Shown here: positions 1-11,481 of the stretch, piece after piece
Position numbering within the stretch: the first letter of the stretch is position 1
Layout: every line of letters starts with the position of its first letter
Source: Prostheceraeus crozeri
Lineage: Eukaryota > Platyhelminthes > Polycladida > Euryleptidae
Assembly (NCBI GenBank): GCA_907163375.1
Contig: CAJQUW010000468.1
Location: 62,001-126,000, forward strand
Length of the DNA stretch: 64,000 nucleotides
Direction of reading: 5' to 3'
The notes under the pieces: generated by a model
The model's database searches: none
Told to the model about the DNA's origin: nothing
Seen by the model: the letters and a program-made list of their open reading frames with translations, nothing else
Position numbers and translations under genes: made by a program

Positions 1-1037
1 GCACATATCTCCATCTGCATCAACGATATTTGGAGCTATTTTTTGCGAATTAAAGTCTTCAGTCCTGAGAACACATCCTCTCATGGTGCTGCAACTATCC
101 ATCAATAGACTCATAATGTTATGGAGGCATATTGTCTTTGTAGAAAGGCGCTTCTACAGTTTCGCAATGTTCAATGGCTTTACGGCCTGTTAACTTCAGT
201 GCTTCAATATGATGAGTGAATGAATCAATTGTCGTCCCAAAAATGACGAAGGGGGGTCAGGGGTATGATTTTTTGACGGATTTGAACAACTCACTAGACC
301 CAACCGAATTCAATATCTCAAGGCGGAATATCAGAAATTTCCGTCTGGAGGCGGAAAATTCTCATAGGCGGTTGTATGCAGTACGCAAGCGATGCATAGG
401 CTTTGAAAGAAGAAAATGAAAGAAGGCTGGATAAGGCTGAGATGTAAGCGTCGAATGTGTGGTGTTTGATGTGTCAGTCGGAACGATACCAAAGCGGGGA
501 AATGAGAACGCGTTTGAACTTGGATCCTAAAAGCAGCATCATCCGTAGAAATCGTTAGAAGTGAGAAGTGACAGGAAAAATATCGGAAGGGCGTCCGATA
601 TTTTTCCTGGGACGAAACGTTGGCATCTAATTGCCGTCTGCTGGACCTAACAGTTAAAGCAGCCTTCGACTGTCAGACGTGGAGGAGATCCATTAGAAGA
701 AATAGTCTGATCCAATGTAATTGAAACAAAAGGACTCAAAACGTCGAAAGTAAACAATACAAAGAAGCATAACGAAACAAATGAAAAGTCCTGTCTGTCA
801 CTTCCTATAAAATCGCAAATAAACTTTATCAAAAATGCGAGCAACGGCATTCGATCCTGCAGGCCATAACAGGGAGAATTCTTTCAGTTAGAAAGGAGGA
901 TCTCGATGTGCTTTGGAGTTAACATTAATTTTGGTATTTGTCAAAATTAACTCAATCTCAAACGAGTTTACGATTACTAAATATGACTATATAGAGAGTA
1001 CAGATGACACTTAATGATGGTCACAAATTTCACAATT
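1..1037. other. No recognisable gene
   Basis: AT-rich host DNA, probably intronic or 3' flanking to the minus-strand host gene. Only short chance reading frames are visible, with no domain, tRNA or terminal-repeat signal that I can support. Confidence 0.5.
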
Positions 1038-1101
1038 CCATTTAATTAAGACAAGTAACCTGGCAAACGATAAACTTATCAAATTTCAACAGATGTAGCC
1101 A

Positions 1102-1143
1102 CCACGAGACATGTTTCGGCCTGTTGGCTCTCATCAGTCGTGG
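1102..1143 (-). ncRNA. Hammerhead ribozyme motif (type I, short stem III)
   Basis: Read on the minus strand: stem I CCACGA pairs with TCGTGG, the core CTGATGA is at 1137-1131, stem II lies at 1130-1118, the second core GAAA at 1117-1114, and the predicted cleavage site GTC at 1110-1108. Stem III is only about two base pairs, as in the minimal hammerheads reported from Penelope-like retroelements and newt satellite 2. Stem II is less well paired here than in the sister copy at 1391-1432, so activity may be weaker. Confidence 0.65.
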
Positions 1144-1390
1144 GTAGGTTTGAACCAGCGACGTTGGAGCTACTTGTCTTAACATGTAGTAAGTAGTACC
1201 TGCGTGAAGCGCCTCAATCTCGGATGCGACATTAAGTGATTGCAAAATGCCATCTGCCCTCCACGTGCCTGCGTTAAAGCAGTGCCTTCCTGGCTAATTC
1301 ACGCTCTCAACAGATGGTCAACAGGTGGCCTTGTGGTTAGAGGGCATGCTTGCACGTCCTCTTGCTCCAACGTCGCTGGTTCAAACCTAC

Positions 1391-1432
1391 CCACGACTGA
1401 TGAGGCTCAACAGGCCGAAACACGTCTCGTGG
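1391..1432 (+). ncRNA. Hammerhead ribozyme motif (type I, short stem III)
   Basis: All conserved core positions are present: CTGATGA at 1397-1403, a stem II of GGCT/GGCC type at 1404-1416, GAAA at 1417-1420, a two-base-pair stem III, and GTC at 1424-1426 as the predicted cleavage site. The flanking CCACGA (1391-1396) and TCGTGG (1427-1432) make a perfect six-base-pair stem I. It sits directly after the B box of the SINE head. The known family parallel is the hammerhead inside the tRNA-related Sm-alpha SINE of schistosomes. Self-cleavage is predicted, not shown. Confidence 0.75.
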
Positions 1433-1515
1433 TGTTTACATCTGTTGAGATTTGATAAATCCATTTAATTAATCTACAAAAAGGAAATTGCCTGAGTGAG
1501 AAAATCAGTACTTAC

Positions 1516-1675
1516 AACCTGCTGTTCATTGTCTGTGCTTGGTTCATCCATAAAAACTGAGTCATCGTAAACTTCACCCTGAGTAGATCTTCGATTGGCA
1601 AGAGCCTGCCTTGCTTTGTGTATTCTTTGTGTTTCCGACTGAGACGATTGTGTCGGTGACATCATTGCTGAATGC
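1516..1675 (-). CDS. Host gene exon (Ser/Thr/Glu-rich)
   Basis: A minus-strand exon is bounded by a polypyrimidine-AG acceptor (attatttcag, exon starts at 1675) and a strong GTAAGT donor at 1515-1510. It begins with one base that completes a split codon and then has 53 codons. The incoming phase matches the outgoing phase of the exon at 11429-11481, where the split codon becomes AGG, Arg. The peptide starts HSAMMSPTQSS and contains an acidic stretch DDSVFMDEPSTDNEQQ. It shows no domain I recognise and is probably disordered. The gene continues downstream, outside the window, because the donor is intact and there is no stop before it. Confidence 0.6.
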
Positions 1676-4524
1676 CTGAAATAATGAAGCAATATTAGTC
1701 TGCGAGGCTGCAAATTCATTCAAAAGAAGCAAGAAGTCGATGAATCAATCGATTTCAGTCTATATTGACCACCATCAGGTATATAGATATCATACACATG
1801 CATGGAAAACTTATATATCGACTTATACATCAAAAATTGATTTAAATTAGTGGAATATCATTAAATGTCAAAAAACGATGGTCAGAGAGATCGAAAGACA
1901 AGGAGTTTACATCAGTCCTTCCTTAATCGTGTCCGTTCAACTAAGTTCTGCTGCTATGGCTAAGAGCCACACTTCAACTATTTCGCACACTTTGTTTTGT
2001 GTAACAGAGAAATCAGATGTCAACAGGGAACAAATGTTTAAATATTTCAGTTTCATTTGGAATGCGGAATGCCACAGATATTGTTATTTGTCGGATATTT
2101 CATTCGCGGCTTATTTCATATGACGTCTATAGTTTAATGATGAGAACTAGTCTTCAGCAGTTTTTAAGCAAATTTGTATATATACGTCATCAGACATCTA
2201 CATTCAACTTGTCATTGCTCGGAAGAAGTAAGCTGCTTTTCAGTTGCAAGTTGCATGAAAAGTGTACTACCAGCGCTGTGTTGATTATGTTTTCATGATG
2301 CTAGCGCGGAAAACCCTATAGGTTACTGATGTCACATGTAAATAAAGTATAATATATTAAAGTAAGAATCTCCCGGTTCAAATGATGAACTTCATGTTTT
2401 TGTATTTACCCTTTGTTAATGTGCTGCTAAATAACAAGATTTTAAAATTCGCTACAAATTCTTTTGATTCATTATTAAAATCCTTCCGAAAATTTGGTGC
2501 ATAAAAATTTATGTCCTGTCCTTGCAGAAATAGATTGCTATGTCCGTCATGGAGGACATGATTTCAGGATGCACAGACGGGTGGGCCATCCTTGCCCAAG
2601 TGGTTGCAGGATCTCATCAATATATTCAATTAGAGAAATTAAATCACTCAGTGAAAATTTAAAATAGGTTTGGAAGAGAGTCAAGTTATTTATTGTAAAT
2701 GTGTCAAAGTTGTGCAAAAAGTTGGTCAATATATTTCGACTATTTACACCATAACCATTATCAAGAAAAGAATGAGATAAGCAAAATTCAACTCAACTCA
2801 GTGAAAAGACAATTCTTTCTCACTTCAAGTCTAATTCCCTCAACTAATAGCTTTGCACTGTTGACTGAACTTTTGCTTCATATAGGTACGAGTTGATATA
2901 AAGACTAGAGACCTGCGAAGCTTCAAGATTCGATTCGCGAATCGGATGACGATTCGACAGTCGAAATTGTGATTAAAAAAATTTGAATCGGTTCGCGTGG
3001 ACTGGCCAAAAATTGTTTCAAATGTTTTCTTTTGATTTGCAGCCTCCCGTTCATTAATACTTGAAAGTGACATTGCAATATGTTTGAGATGCTGGATTCT
3101 CACTGAAAATATCTAAAAGCGACGGTTGCTGAACTGCGTCATTAATATAATTGCTTCATGTGCTACATGTTGCTCAGATCAGTGTTTCTGACTCGGTCGA
3201 TATTTCTGACCGAGTCTGATATACTTCGCAATTAGAAGAGACCAACCAGCCGATTCGAATTTAAAATAAGCTAAAAAGCGAATTCTTAACTCAGGAAAGC
3301 GGAAAAAAGCGAGTGCACAATTTTTAATCAAGCAATGTAGAATAGCCATGTAACGACATAATAAACCATCAAACCATACACTACCACGAATACTACGAAC
3401 CTGTGTAGATTGCGAGGATTACTTGCTGGTACAAAAATGATGACGGAGTACCTCCTAGGAGGCATTTTTCTTCTTGTTAAACGATTCGCAAATGCACCAG
3501 ACCATATTTATACATAAACTAGTTTTTGTATTCTATTAATGATCAGACATGTAACCAGCAATCGATTTAGATTGCTTCAATTTTAGACAAATAATGTAGA
3601 TTACAAGATTGTTTCATAGGATAGTTGAAACATAGTGCCTGAAAAAAATCAACAAAAATACTACTAGGAAATTCAGCAGAATGAAGATAATTTTTTAATT
3701 TCTAATGTGGTTAAGGAAATTTCTCTAACTTCCATGCTTCTAACTACTAAATTAGCCTAAAGCTTTGACCGTCTCTTTTATCTGAATATTCCAAAGCATA
3801 TTGATATTTTCAAGTATATTTATTAGATAGGGGTCAGTCAACGAAAGGACACAAAAGGTTTAATCTGATGATCGCTCCAGGTTTCTTCACTACTCGTAAG
3901 CCTAATAATATGCTAGTAATATTGCTTACTAGGATGCATTTTCGTGAAGGAAGATAATGCTCACAATTAGGCTATATTATTGAAGCAAAATTTGATCCTT
4001 TATTAAATGGACATTGTAGCAAGTGTTAATTTAGATGCAAAAGTGTCAACGTGTATATTTACGATCAATGAAATTGAAATTGCTGAATTATGCAGCCCTA
4101 TAATGATTAGATGACACATATTTCTAAAATAGAATTTTTACGACAATGGACGGCTGCCAAAGAGAGAAAATTATGTAGTCAATGATTTACATTCGAGTGG
4201 GCTCTTCACAGACCCTTTCCGTCAAGCTTTTAACTATAAGTGGGTCTATTCCAGAGATCAAAACTGCGTGCTATGAGACATATATTAGTACTCTTCCAAT
4301 CAAAACTTTGCAGTGTAATATATACATCAATCAACAATACACATAGGTAAATATACATCAATATTATAAATTTAAATTGATAAAAAACGACGATAAATAA
4401 TAATATTGGATAAACCTATGAAAATACTCCATAAAGAACTATGACTATGCAGCCTACTTCAACGGCCAATAATCAAGATCATGCTCCATGCACGTCTACT
4501 AGAATATGCAACCAATCCCAAGCT
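1676..4524 (-). other. Intron DNA, no gene seen
   Basis: Part of the long intron between the exons at 11429-11481 and 1516-1675. It is AT-rich with scattered chance frames; I see no coding signal, tRNA or element ends. Confidence 0.45.
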
Positions 4525-4656
4525 TTGAATTGAATTGGAAATAGCCAATATTGGAAGATGCTGATTCTATTTTCGTCTTCAATATTTTGTAATAAATAAC
4601 GAAAACGAAAATATAATCAATATCTTTCAATATTAGCTCTTTCCAATTCAATTCAA
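4525..4656. repeat. 132-bp imperfect hairpin (MITE-like)
   Basis: A long inverted repeat has arms of about 48 bp, starting ttgaattgaattgg on the left and matching its reverse complement at the right end, around a loop of about 35 bp. The arms differ at only a few positions. The size and AT-rich terminal repeats suggest a tiny foldback or MITE copy. A transcribed RNA hairpin is possible but unsupported. Confidence 0.5.
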
Positions 4657-5969
4657 AACATGACAAATAGCCAAGATAATTCATCTAAGACCAAGTCCAA
4701 GCGTTTACGGTGCAAGGTTCTCATTGTCTTGGATCGTTGACTTCACTTTCTCTGGTTAAATTTTATGTGAGCATTCCTATTTTTTGACGCATTTGCCAGA
4801 AGTCACAAGTTGTTGAAGCACACCAGACAAGTCGATACCGTATAGGTTAGGACACAGAAGCTATGAAAATACATGTAGGCTATATAGCGGGTGAAGTATG
4901 ACGTAATCAGTGTGACTGCAATAATGTAAACGGTAGTCAAATTATTTACAAAATAGTGCATTAGGCCTACTGGTACATCTATTCTTCATTCTATAACTCA
5001 GAAAAATTCAGGTGGTTATGAGAAAAGAGGCTACACGTATCCGATTATATCAGTATCATATTAATGTCTTTATCAGTAGATGCAAAATAATTATTATACA
5101 TCAACTTTTTGCCTAATTACACGTGCTTCACGAAAATCACAGTGAAAGTGACAGTGCAATAAAAAAATTCAACAGAAAAAATTGCGTTGTGTACATTATC
5201 ATCTCAATTTCTTAGGCCTATTTATCAACATTATGCAATGCATCTCACTCATTCATTCGCATAAACTGAACAGTCTGTTTCACTAGTCCAACATCAATCT
5301 TCTAAGAGCACTCGGTAGTTGACCTACCGTGAGTCTAAGGCAAGCCAGCATGGATTGATGTCCCGAATTCCTTGACTGATAAATACGATGACATTCATTT
5401 GTAGCATATAGCCCGCTTGTACTTTCAACATGCATCAATTCAGACTCGTGTAAAAGCTATAGCACCATGGCCTTAAAGTTACTGTAAAAAAATGTGCATG
5501 TACCGGTACGCACTACGACAAGGCTTTGCCTTCAAGAATTGCTACAACATGACTTTTTTGCTAATAAGGGCACATTCTCCAATTCCTATAATATAGACCA
5601 TGCAATCGTCAAGATATGCATTCAATTTTCAACACATGGATGAAAGCATGACTAAGGTAAAGGGCAACATGACATAAAGTCGCGTTGCGTTTTCAACATC
5701 TAAAAAAGGCTTGTATTACGAAGAACTTTTTCCCTGCTCTACCAAAAAAGCGAAAAAAACGAATGCCACTCAATAAAAGTGAAAATTCAGGCATATTTTC
5801 TAAAAAGCGAATGTCTGCGTGGTCTGAATTAACTAACGCATTTAAAGCAGAATTGCAAATGGTCCATTTGCAGATTCGTTGGCCTCTATCTTACAAGGCT
5901 ATGGGACATACGTTTTAGACTATAGTTCGTCAGGACTCTTGGGCCAAAGTGTGGCTTACTAAAACAGTG
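4657..5969. other. Intron DNA, no gene seen
   Basis: No convincing coding region. The longest frame, 5685-5918, is short, opens with a non-ATG codon context and has no recognisable motif. Confidence 0.4.
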
Positions 5970-5978
5970 AATTATACT

Positions 5979-6640
5979 ACGTGTGTGAAGTTAGCACCGC
6001 CACTCAGCACCGTCATCTTGAAAATGGAATGTGCCACTCAAATAAACCTAACAGATCGATGCATTTGGTGTGTGCCAGCATGTGCCACCCATTATTTTGA
6101 AAGAATTCCCTCTAGTTTAGGAAAAATCGCTGCTCGAAAGTTCGACATGGCTGTGATGTGAAGTTAGCACCGCCACTAATTTTTTTTCCAAAATACACAA
6201 TCAAAACATACGAAACACGCACAACAGACAGAAGACCATGAAAACCTTTGTGCCAGCAAGTTTCAGCACCTAAATCCCCGTACTTGCTGAGAAATTAGTC
6301 CCCGAAACCACAAAATGGCGGTGATGTGAAGTTAGCACCGCCACTGAAGTCTTTTTTTAAAATACGCAAATAAAACACGCGAGACAAGTACAACTGAGAG
6401 ATGACCATCAAAAACATTGTGCTAGCAAGTTTCTTCTCCTAAGACGCCGTACTTGCGGAGAAATTAGCCCCCGAAAGCTCAATGTTCTGGCGGTGTTGTG
6501 AAGTTAGCACCGCCACTAAAATGTCAGAATCGATCTAGATGGAGTGTGCCAGCATGTGCCACCCATTATTTCACGAAAATCCCACCAGATCCGGTAGAAA
6601 ACCAACCCGAAAGCTCAATGGCGGTGATGTGAAGTTGGCA
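5979..6640 (+). repeat. Left foldback arm, modules A-B-B'-A'
   Basis: The arm is a string of modules of about 130 to 175 bp, each bordered by an imperfect palindrome of the form TGGCGGTGATGTGAAGTTAG followed by CACCGCCA. Borders lie near 5981, 6148-6177, 6315-6345, 6488-6517 and 6619-6640. Module A (5990-6148) and A' (6518-6619) share gtgtgccagcatgtgccac. B (6178-6315) and B' (6346-6488) share a related core with an agcaagtttc word. A further A-type module continues at 8001-8146, beyond the nested hAT insertion. Confidence 0.75.
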
Positions 6641-7992
6641 CAAAGATATTTAATATTATAAAGGGCTAGATAGGAAATAGACGTGTTTTTACCTTGTGTG
6701 CAACGAAACCAGTGAAAATCAGCTGATATTCCATGAATTTGAAAATACATGTATTTGTAAGCAAGCAACACAGATTCCTTTTCAGTACCTCTTTTTAGTA
6801 ATTACAGAACCAAAACGCATTTTAATAATAAATCAAGGAATTTTTATACATGTCTGAAAAAAGCGTCCAAATTGCAACAAATACTAATAGTTTATTCTAC
6901 TTTTTCAGATGTCTTGAAAAACGCAGTTGTAAATAAGAGCATCCCGTTTCATACAATTCTTTCAATTGGACTTTATTGCATTATTTTATGTGAGTTGATT
7001 ATTAAATCTGAAGAGCGCATGTTATATAGGAATAGCACAAATGAAAACCAATTGTTTCATTCTTAGATAAAAGCAGAGTGAAGTTCACTTATAATTCACC
7101 TAATACATGACTAAATGACTTTTCTGAACAGAAAAAAGAGCCGCGTCTTTACTTTTGATCATGCAGATTTGTTTCTTTATAATAAGTACGAAGCCTGGCT
7201 ATGGTTGTACATGTACATCGTTGCTGTGCCCACCGTTGCCCGGCCACGCCAAACGCGACTGCCAAGCTTGCCATCTAACGTGTAAATGTAATTTTGCGGT
7301 AAGAAATTACCTGACACAACAGAAAAAATATATATGAATCATCAGAAAATTTGATATAAAATTGGCTTCAGCAAATAAAAACAAACAACATACATTACGC
7401 ACGTTATACAATGCACATTGACAACATCTTTGACATTGACAGACATCCGATGATCGATTCCACTTGGACCTAAAATGCCCTCTGTTAATTATCTGCAATA
7501 TATGGATCCATGTTGTAGTTTCGGCCTGGTGAATAGCTCGAAGAGCGTTGTTGACATGGTTGAGCCTTACTAATAGCCATTTGCTCAGGGTAATACTCGG
7601 ATTCTCACTGAATTTGTTGATAGTCATGAATTCTACAGAGGGAGTTGTGTGTTTAACAATACTCATCAGTCTTCATGTGAATATTTTTTCTTCCAAATTG
7701 ATAGTACTGCACTAAATTGCTGTATCACCGCTCTCATCTTTCATAATTTTTTTCAGAGAAACTGCTGAACGAATATTTTTCAAACTTATCATATAGTATC
7801 AGTGAATTGTGATTTACATCATGTGCCATTTCCAAGGCTTTTTGTAGCATTGCACACCGTAAAGCCGACAAAACAGCAATTTCGCCCCATTGCCGTAATG
7901 CTTTTTTTGCCACGATAAGGACCGTACTAAAATGGGTTCAAATTTAGGCATCTATTTCTCATCTAGCCCTTTTAAACAATTAAATATCTTTG
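6641..7992. mobile_element. Nested hAT-like non-autonomous element
   Basis: The ends are inverted copies of each other: CAAAGATATTTAAT at 6641 and its complement ending at 7992, with about 45 bp of similarity including aagggctagat. An 8-bp direct repeat AGTTGGCA (6633-6640 and 7993-8000) flanks the element and restores the foldback module when one copy is removed. An 8-bp duplication and a CA-starting terminal repeat are typical of hAT elements. The 1352-bp interior has no transposase-like frame; the 119-codon minus frame at 7307-7666 shows no BED finger or dimerisation motif. Confidence 0.7.
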
Positions 7993-8154
7993 AGTTGGCA
8001 CCGCCATCTTGAAAAATGCATGTGCCAGTCAAACCAACGATCAGAATCGATCTAGATAGAGTGTGCCAGCATGTGCCACTCGTTTATTTCAAGAAAATCC
8101 CACCAGATCCAGTGGAAAACCAATCCGAAAGCTCAATGGCGGTGATGTGAACCA

Positions 8155-8545
8155 ATGCAAGAAAGCCGCAAGACATCTGTTTTTCATACGAACCTGAAAG
8201 ATACTTTTAACAAATGAAGATCTTGTTTACATTTACAAACGTTTTGTCTTTCCAATCTTGGAATGTTGTAACCCTTTATTCACTGGTTTGATCAACAAAA
8301 ATTCTGAGCAATTAGAGAAGATTCAAATGCAATATCATCACATAATATGTGGTGTTCATTGTGATTGCGGAGAAGTTCCGTCCCTCGCCTCAAGAAGAAA
8401 AAATCACTAAAATTATTATCGGCCATGTCCGACGCCAACCATGCTCATCATACATTGCTTCCTCCAACGCTGCGATTTTCTGGACATAATGAGATGTCCT
8501 TTTGTAAAACACAAAGAAGATTTAAATCATGAACACATTGTACAA
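8155..8545 (+). pseudogene. LINE reverse-transcriptase 3' fragment
   Basis: From 8214 one plus-strand frame reads LLTNEDLVYIYKRFVFPILE and continues with NPLFTGLINKNSEQLEKIQ and then a VPSLASRR segment, ending at a stop near 8536. This matches the thumb and C-terminal connection region of jockey/CR1-type LINE reverse transcriptases (DL..IY...RPVLEY, ..LE..Q.RA.RII). Just upstream the frame changes. The catalytic palm is absent, so it is a 5'-truncated remnant. It lies inside the foldback element, either captured by it or inserted into it. Confidence 0.65.
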
Positions 8546-9108
8546 GAATTCTTTGACTTAGTAAGTGATTTGAGCGATCGTCAACCCCTGAGAATATTTT
8601 GCTTTGGATATCGAATGTGTATATATCATCTTAACTTTGAAATTTATGGATGTATCGTCTCGTAATTGGAACGATTCTTGTTATAAATGTCTCAAAACAC
8701 CTTCTGTACCGTCTGATTTTCAATCTCATAATAAACGAGTAAAATTATTATTATTATTATGTAACTACATCTACTTGTCCAGCATTGATGTAAGAGTAAA
8801 GAAATCTCTTTAAACCGAAGGCCTTCTGAAATAAAGTATAGAAAATGCTTAGTGCTTGGAATGCATGCTTCAAATTACTTGTAGACTTTCGTATGCGAGA
8901 CGATGTTATACACAGATAATTTTCACACACAAATCAAACCACTTCGTTCTGCATTTCAGAAATAAACAGTTGTTCAACAAAAATTAAACACCCGATATGC
9001 GCTTGGACTGAACGAAACCAGCTCATGCAATGAGTTCGTTTTGATAAGTCAGGAGAGAAAGAATTCCAGTGGTCGTCTTTTATGATAGCCAAGCCAAATA
9101 ATTCCTAC

Positions 9109-9629
9109 CGTAGGTTTGACTGGTACATGCATTTTTCAAGATGGCGGTGCCAACTTCACATCACCGCCAGAACATTGAGCTTTCGGGTTGGTTTTCTACC
9201 GGATCTGGTGGGATTTTCGTGAAATAATGGGTGGCACATGCTGGCACACCCCATCTAGATCGATTCTGACATTTTAGTGGCGGTGCTAACTTCACATCAC
9301 CGCCATTTTGTGGTTTCGGGGACTAATTTCTCAGCAAGTACGGGGATTTAGGTGCTGAAACTTGCTGGCACAAAGGTTTTCATGGTCTTCTGTCTGTTGT
9401 GCGTGTTTCGTATGTTTTGATTGTGTATTTTGGAAAAAAAATTAGTGGCGGTGCTAACTTCACATCACAGCCATGTCGAACTTTCGAGCAGCGATTTTTC
9501 CTAAACTAGAGGGAATTCTTTCAAAATAATGGGTGGCACATGCTGGCACACACCAAATGCATCGATCTGTTGGGTTTATTTGAGTGGCACATTCCATTTT
9601 CAAGATGGCGGTGCTAACTTCACACACGT
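9109..9629 (-). repeat. Right foldback arm, modules A-B-A'
   Basis: Reverse complement of the left arm, nearly identical over shared modules. It lacks the B' module, so the two arms differ by one unit of about 170 bp. Border palindromes are at about 9155-9180, 9276-9306 and 9445-9475. Confidence 0.75.
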
Positions 9630-9638
9630 AATTATACT

Positions 9639-11428
9639 ACACATCCTAAAACACGAACTCATGCTAACAGTTCATGACGCAAGGAAGCAAAACTCAAAAG
9701 AATATAACATACAATGTATAAACAGAAAAATAAGAAAAGATTGAAAGATTGCTTTGTGCATCAGTATACCATCCGATCTTTTGACAATGTCCATCAGACT
9801 TCTTTCAGTCTGATTACACGTCTTTTAGTAAAGGCGGATTACATATTTATCACACAGCGATTACATCTTTATGGGATTCGAGGATGAACAGGATCTGTTT
9901 ACTTGTGGGAATCGAAAAGGCAAAGATTGATGTAGAGGATTTGTTTACATGTGCGGATCGCAAAAAGGCATACTGTATTTATTGATGGGATGAATTTAAT
10001 GACAGGATCAGTTTACATGTGGGAAACGCAACAATTGAATGATGTCTGATTTATCTTTGTGACATATCTTTCAAGACATATCATTACCTATTCAGTATTT
10101 TGTCAGCCACTATGTGTGGGACCCGCTCGTCTGGGTTTCAGTGTTCAGGTTAGGGGTCGAAACACAACTAGACGAGTACCTGCTGATGACTGACGGACTG
10201 CAGCATTATGTTTTATATCCCTTAATCGGTAGCTGAAGTAGTGGTCGATGTATTGTAATTCAAATGAAGAAATGTGGAATTACATGAAGTACTATAGACG
10301 GATGAAGAAACTGGCGATAACAAATTCAAGTGAAGAAATAGTATTTTCCATGTGTAGTCTTAGCTATAGTGTGTATAGTTTCATTGCTGTCGGTGTAGTA
10401 GAGTGTCATTGTAGTTCTATTGTTTACCTCCATAGACGTCTGTTTTGAATCTATGGTATTAGTATATCAACAGCAAGAATGAGTAGTATTACAAGTCTTA
10501 AGATTTCCATTTTTACCAGATATTGGGCCAAAGCTGATCAATTTTAATTCGTTGCCACGAGAAAGCTACATTGAGTTCTTTTAAGAACTGATTAATCCAA
10601 TGGTTACAGTAGTATTGCCTTTGTACACTTGCGGATTGGAGAACGCCATCAGTGCTCATTAGGACTACTTTAACTAATAATTTAAATTAATAAGCATTAT
10701 ATTCTATTATAAATGGCTACTGGGATGACTTTCACCATCGTATGAGAATTTAATGAGGCCTCTCAAATGACTTTTCTTAATGAGACTTTTTACACTTAAC
10801 TATTGCAACGTTTGAACCACCCGATTATTCAATTCTTGATGGAGGCCTACGGAAGCTTCAGAGCAAGAGGAACATTTTATCGCAACTGTATAAGGCCAAA
10901 TCTCAACCAGAGAAAATCTAGTCTGCGAAAGAAAAATCTACGGCTATCAACTGGATTTCCCTCCGTCACTGATTTCCCGATCTTCAATTAATGATGAATG
11001 AAATAAATCTTCTTTTATGAGGGGTTGGAATTCGAGATGCTCCTGACTGGTAGAAAATATATCAGATAAATGATCACCAGAAGAAAAGAATATCGAAACA
11101 TCGAATGAGGTCTGGTTCATTGGAAGCCAGTTCAAAGCGATGTCCTCATAAAATCATAAACTAAATGGTATTGAGATGAGAATGGAAGAGAAATAGAAAT
11201 CTACGATCACATATAATGTCGGGCAATCTTTTCTATGCTAAAAAGGCTATATACGCTTTTCACTAAATACGCATATTTCTTTACATGATCATTAATCTAT
11301 GTTAGTTGGATTTACTATCTTGACAATGGTTTACATATGCAGGCCAAAACGTAAAGAATAAACATGTAAGTTGAGAGAACAACAATCTTGCTAAAAGTCC
11401 GAGTAGAAAAGAAATGATTGCAATATAC
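9639..11428. other. Intron DNA, no gene seen
   Basis: No coding support. A short stem, CTCGTCT at 10126-10132 pairing with AGACGAG at 10170-10176, encloses further complementary words and looks like a fragment of a small repeat. Confidence 0.4.
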
Positions 11429-11481
11429 CTGCTAGAGACATTATCAGAAGCGGAATGAACTTTTCTTCGATCCTTCGGTGG
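11429..11481 (-). CDS. Host gene exon, 53-nt micro-exon
   Basis: Acceptor tctttattttccag precedes the exon and CAG|GTATAT follows it. Length 53 gives 17 codons plus two bases, so it can join in frame to the phase-0 end of the exon at 20906-21959 and, with the split AGG codon, to the exon at 1516-1675. The peptide reads PPKDRRKVHSASDNVSS, a basic Ser-rich segment of a kinase-site type. No domain is recognised. Confidence 0.6.

Larger units (their letters stand above)
1050..1460. mobile_element. Head-to-head pair of tRNA-derived SINEs with hammerhead motifs
   Basis: Two copies of one short element lie in opposite orientation, the left on the minus strand and the right on the plus strand. The right copy has a tRNA-like head with an A-box-like TGGCCTTGTGG at 1326-1336 and a B box GGTTCAAACCT at 1378-1388. 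The left copy keeps the same B box in reverse. Each is followed at once by a hammerhead ribozyme motif and then a shared 3' tail reading acatctgttgag. The whole unit is flanked by a 12-bp direct repeat, CCATTTAATTAA, at 1038-1049 and 1461-1472, read as a target-site duplication. The inverted dimer therefore seems to have entered in one event, which would fit twin priming during target-primed reverse transcription; that mechanism is inference. Confidence 0.7.
5979..9629. mobile_element. Foldback DNA transposon with 9-bp target-site duplication
   Basis: Termini read ACGTGTGTGAAG at the left and its exact reverse complement at the right, flanked on both sides by the direct repeat AATTATACT (5970-5978 and 9630-9638). 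The arms are long (about 0.8 kb left without the nested insertion, 0.52 kb right) and built from repeated modules, as in foldback elements of Drosophila and TU elements of sea urchins. A 9-bp duplication fits the Mutator/Foldback group. No transposase is visible inside, so it is non-autonomous. The interior carries a nested hAT-like element and a LINE 3' fragment. Without the hAT insertion and its duplicated target the element is about 2.3 kb. Confidence 0.8.

Noticed and set aside
216-3103. Several frames of 60-93 codons on both strands
   Set aside because: Overlapping on opposite strands, AT-driven composition, no motifs; one overlaps the inverted SINE pair.
7307-7666. 119-codon frame as a hAT transposase
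   Set aside because: No BED finger, no catalytic or dimerisation motif, far too short.
10126-10190. Another hammerhead ribozyme near ctgatga at about 10182
   Set aside because: GAAAC and CTGATGA occur in an order needing an open stem II, and the base next to the core cannot pair as required.
10947-11135. Further host exon on the minus strand
   Set aside because: The frame reads protein-like but has no acceptor or donor at suitable positions and would break the phase match between neighbouring exons.
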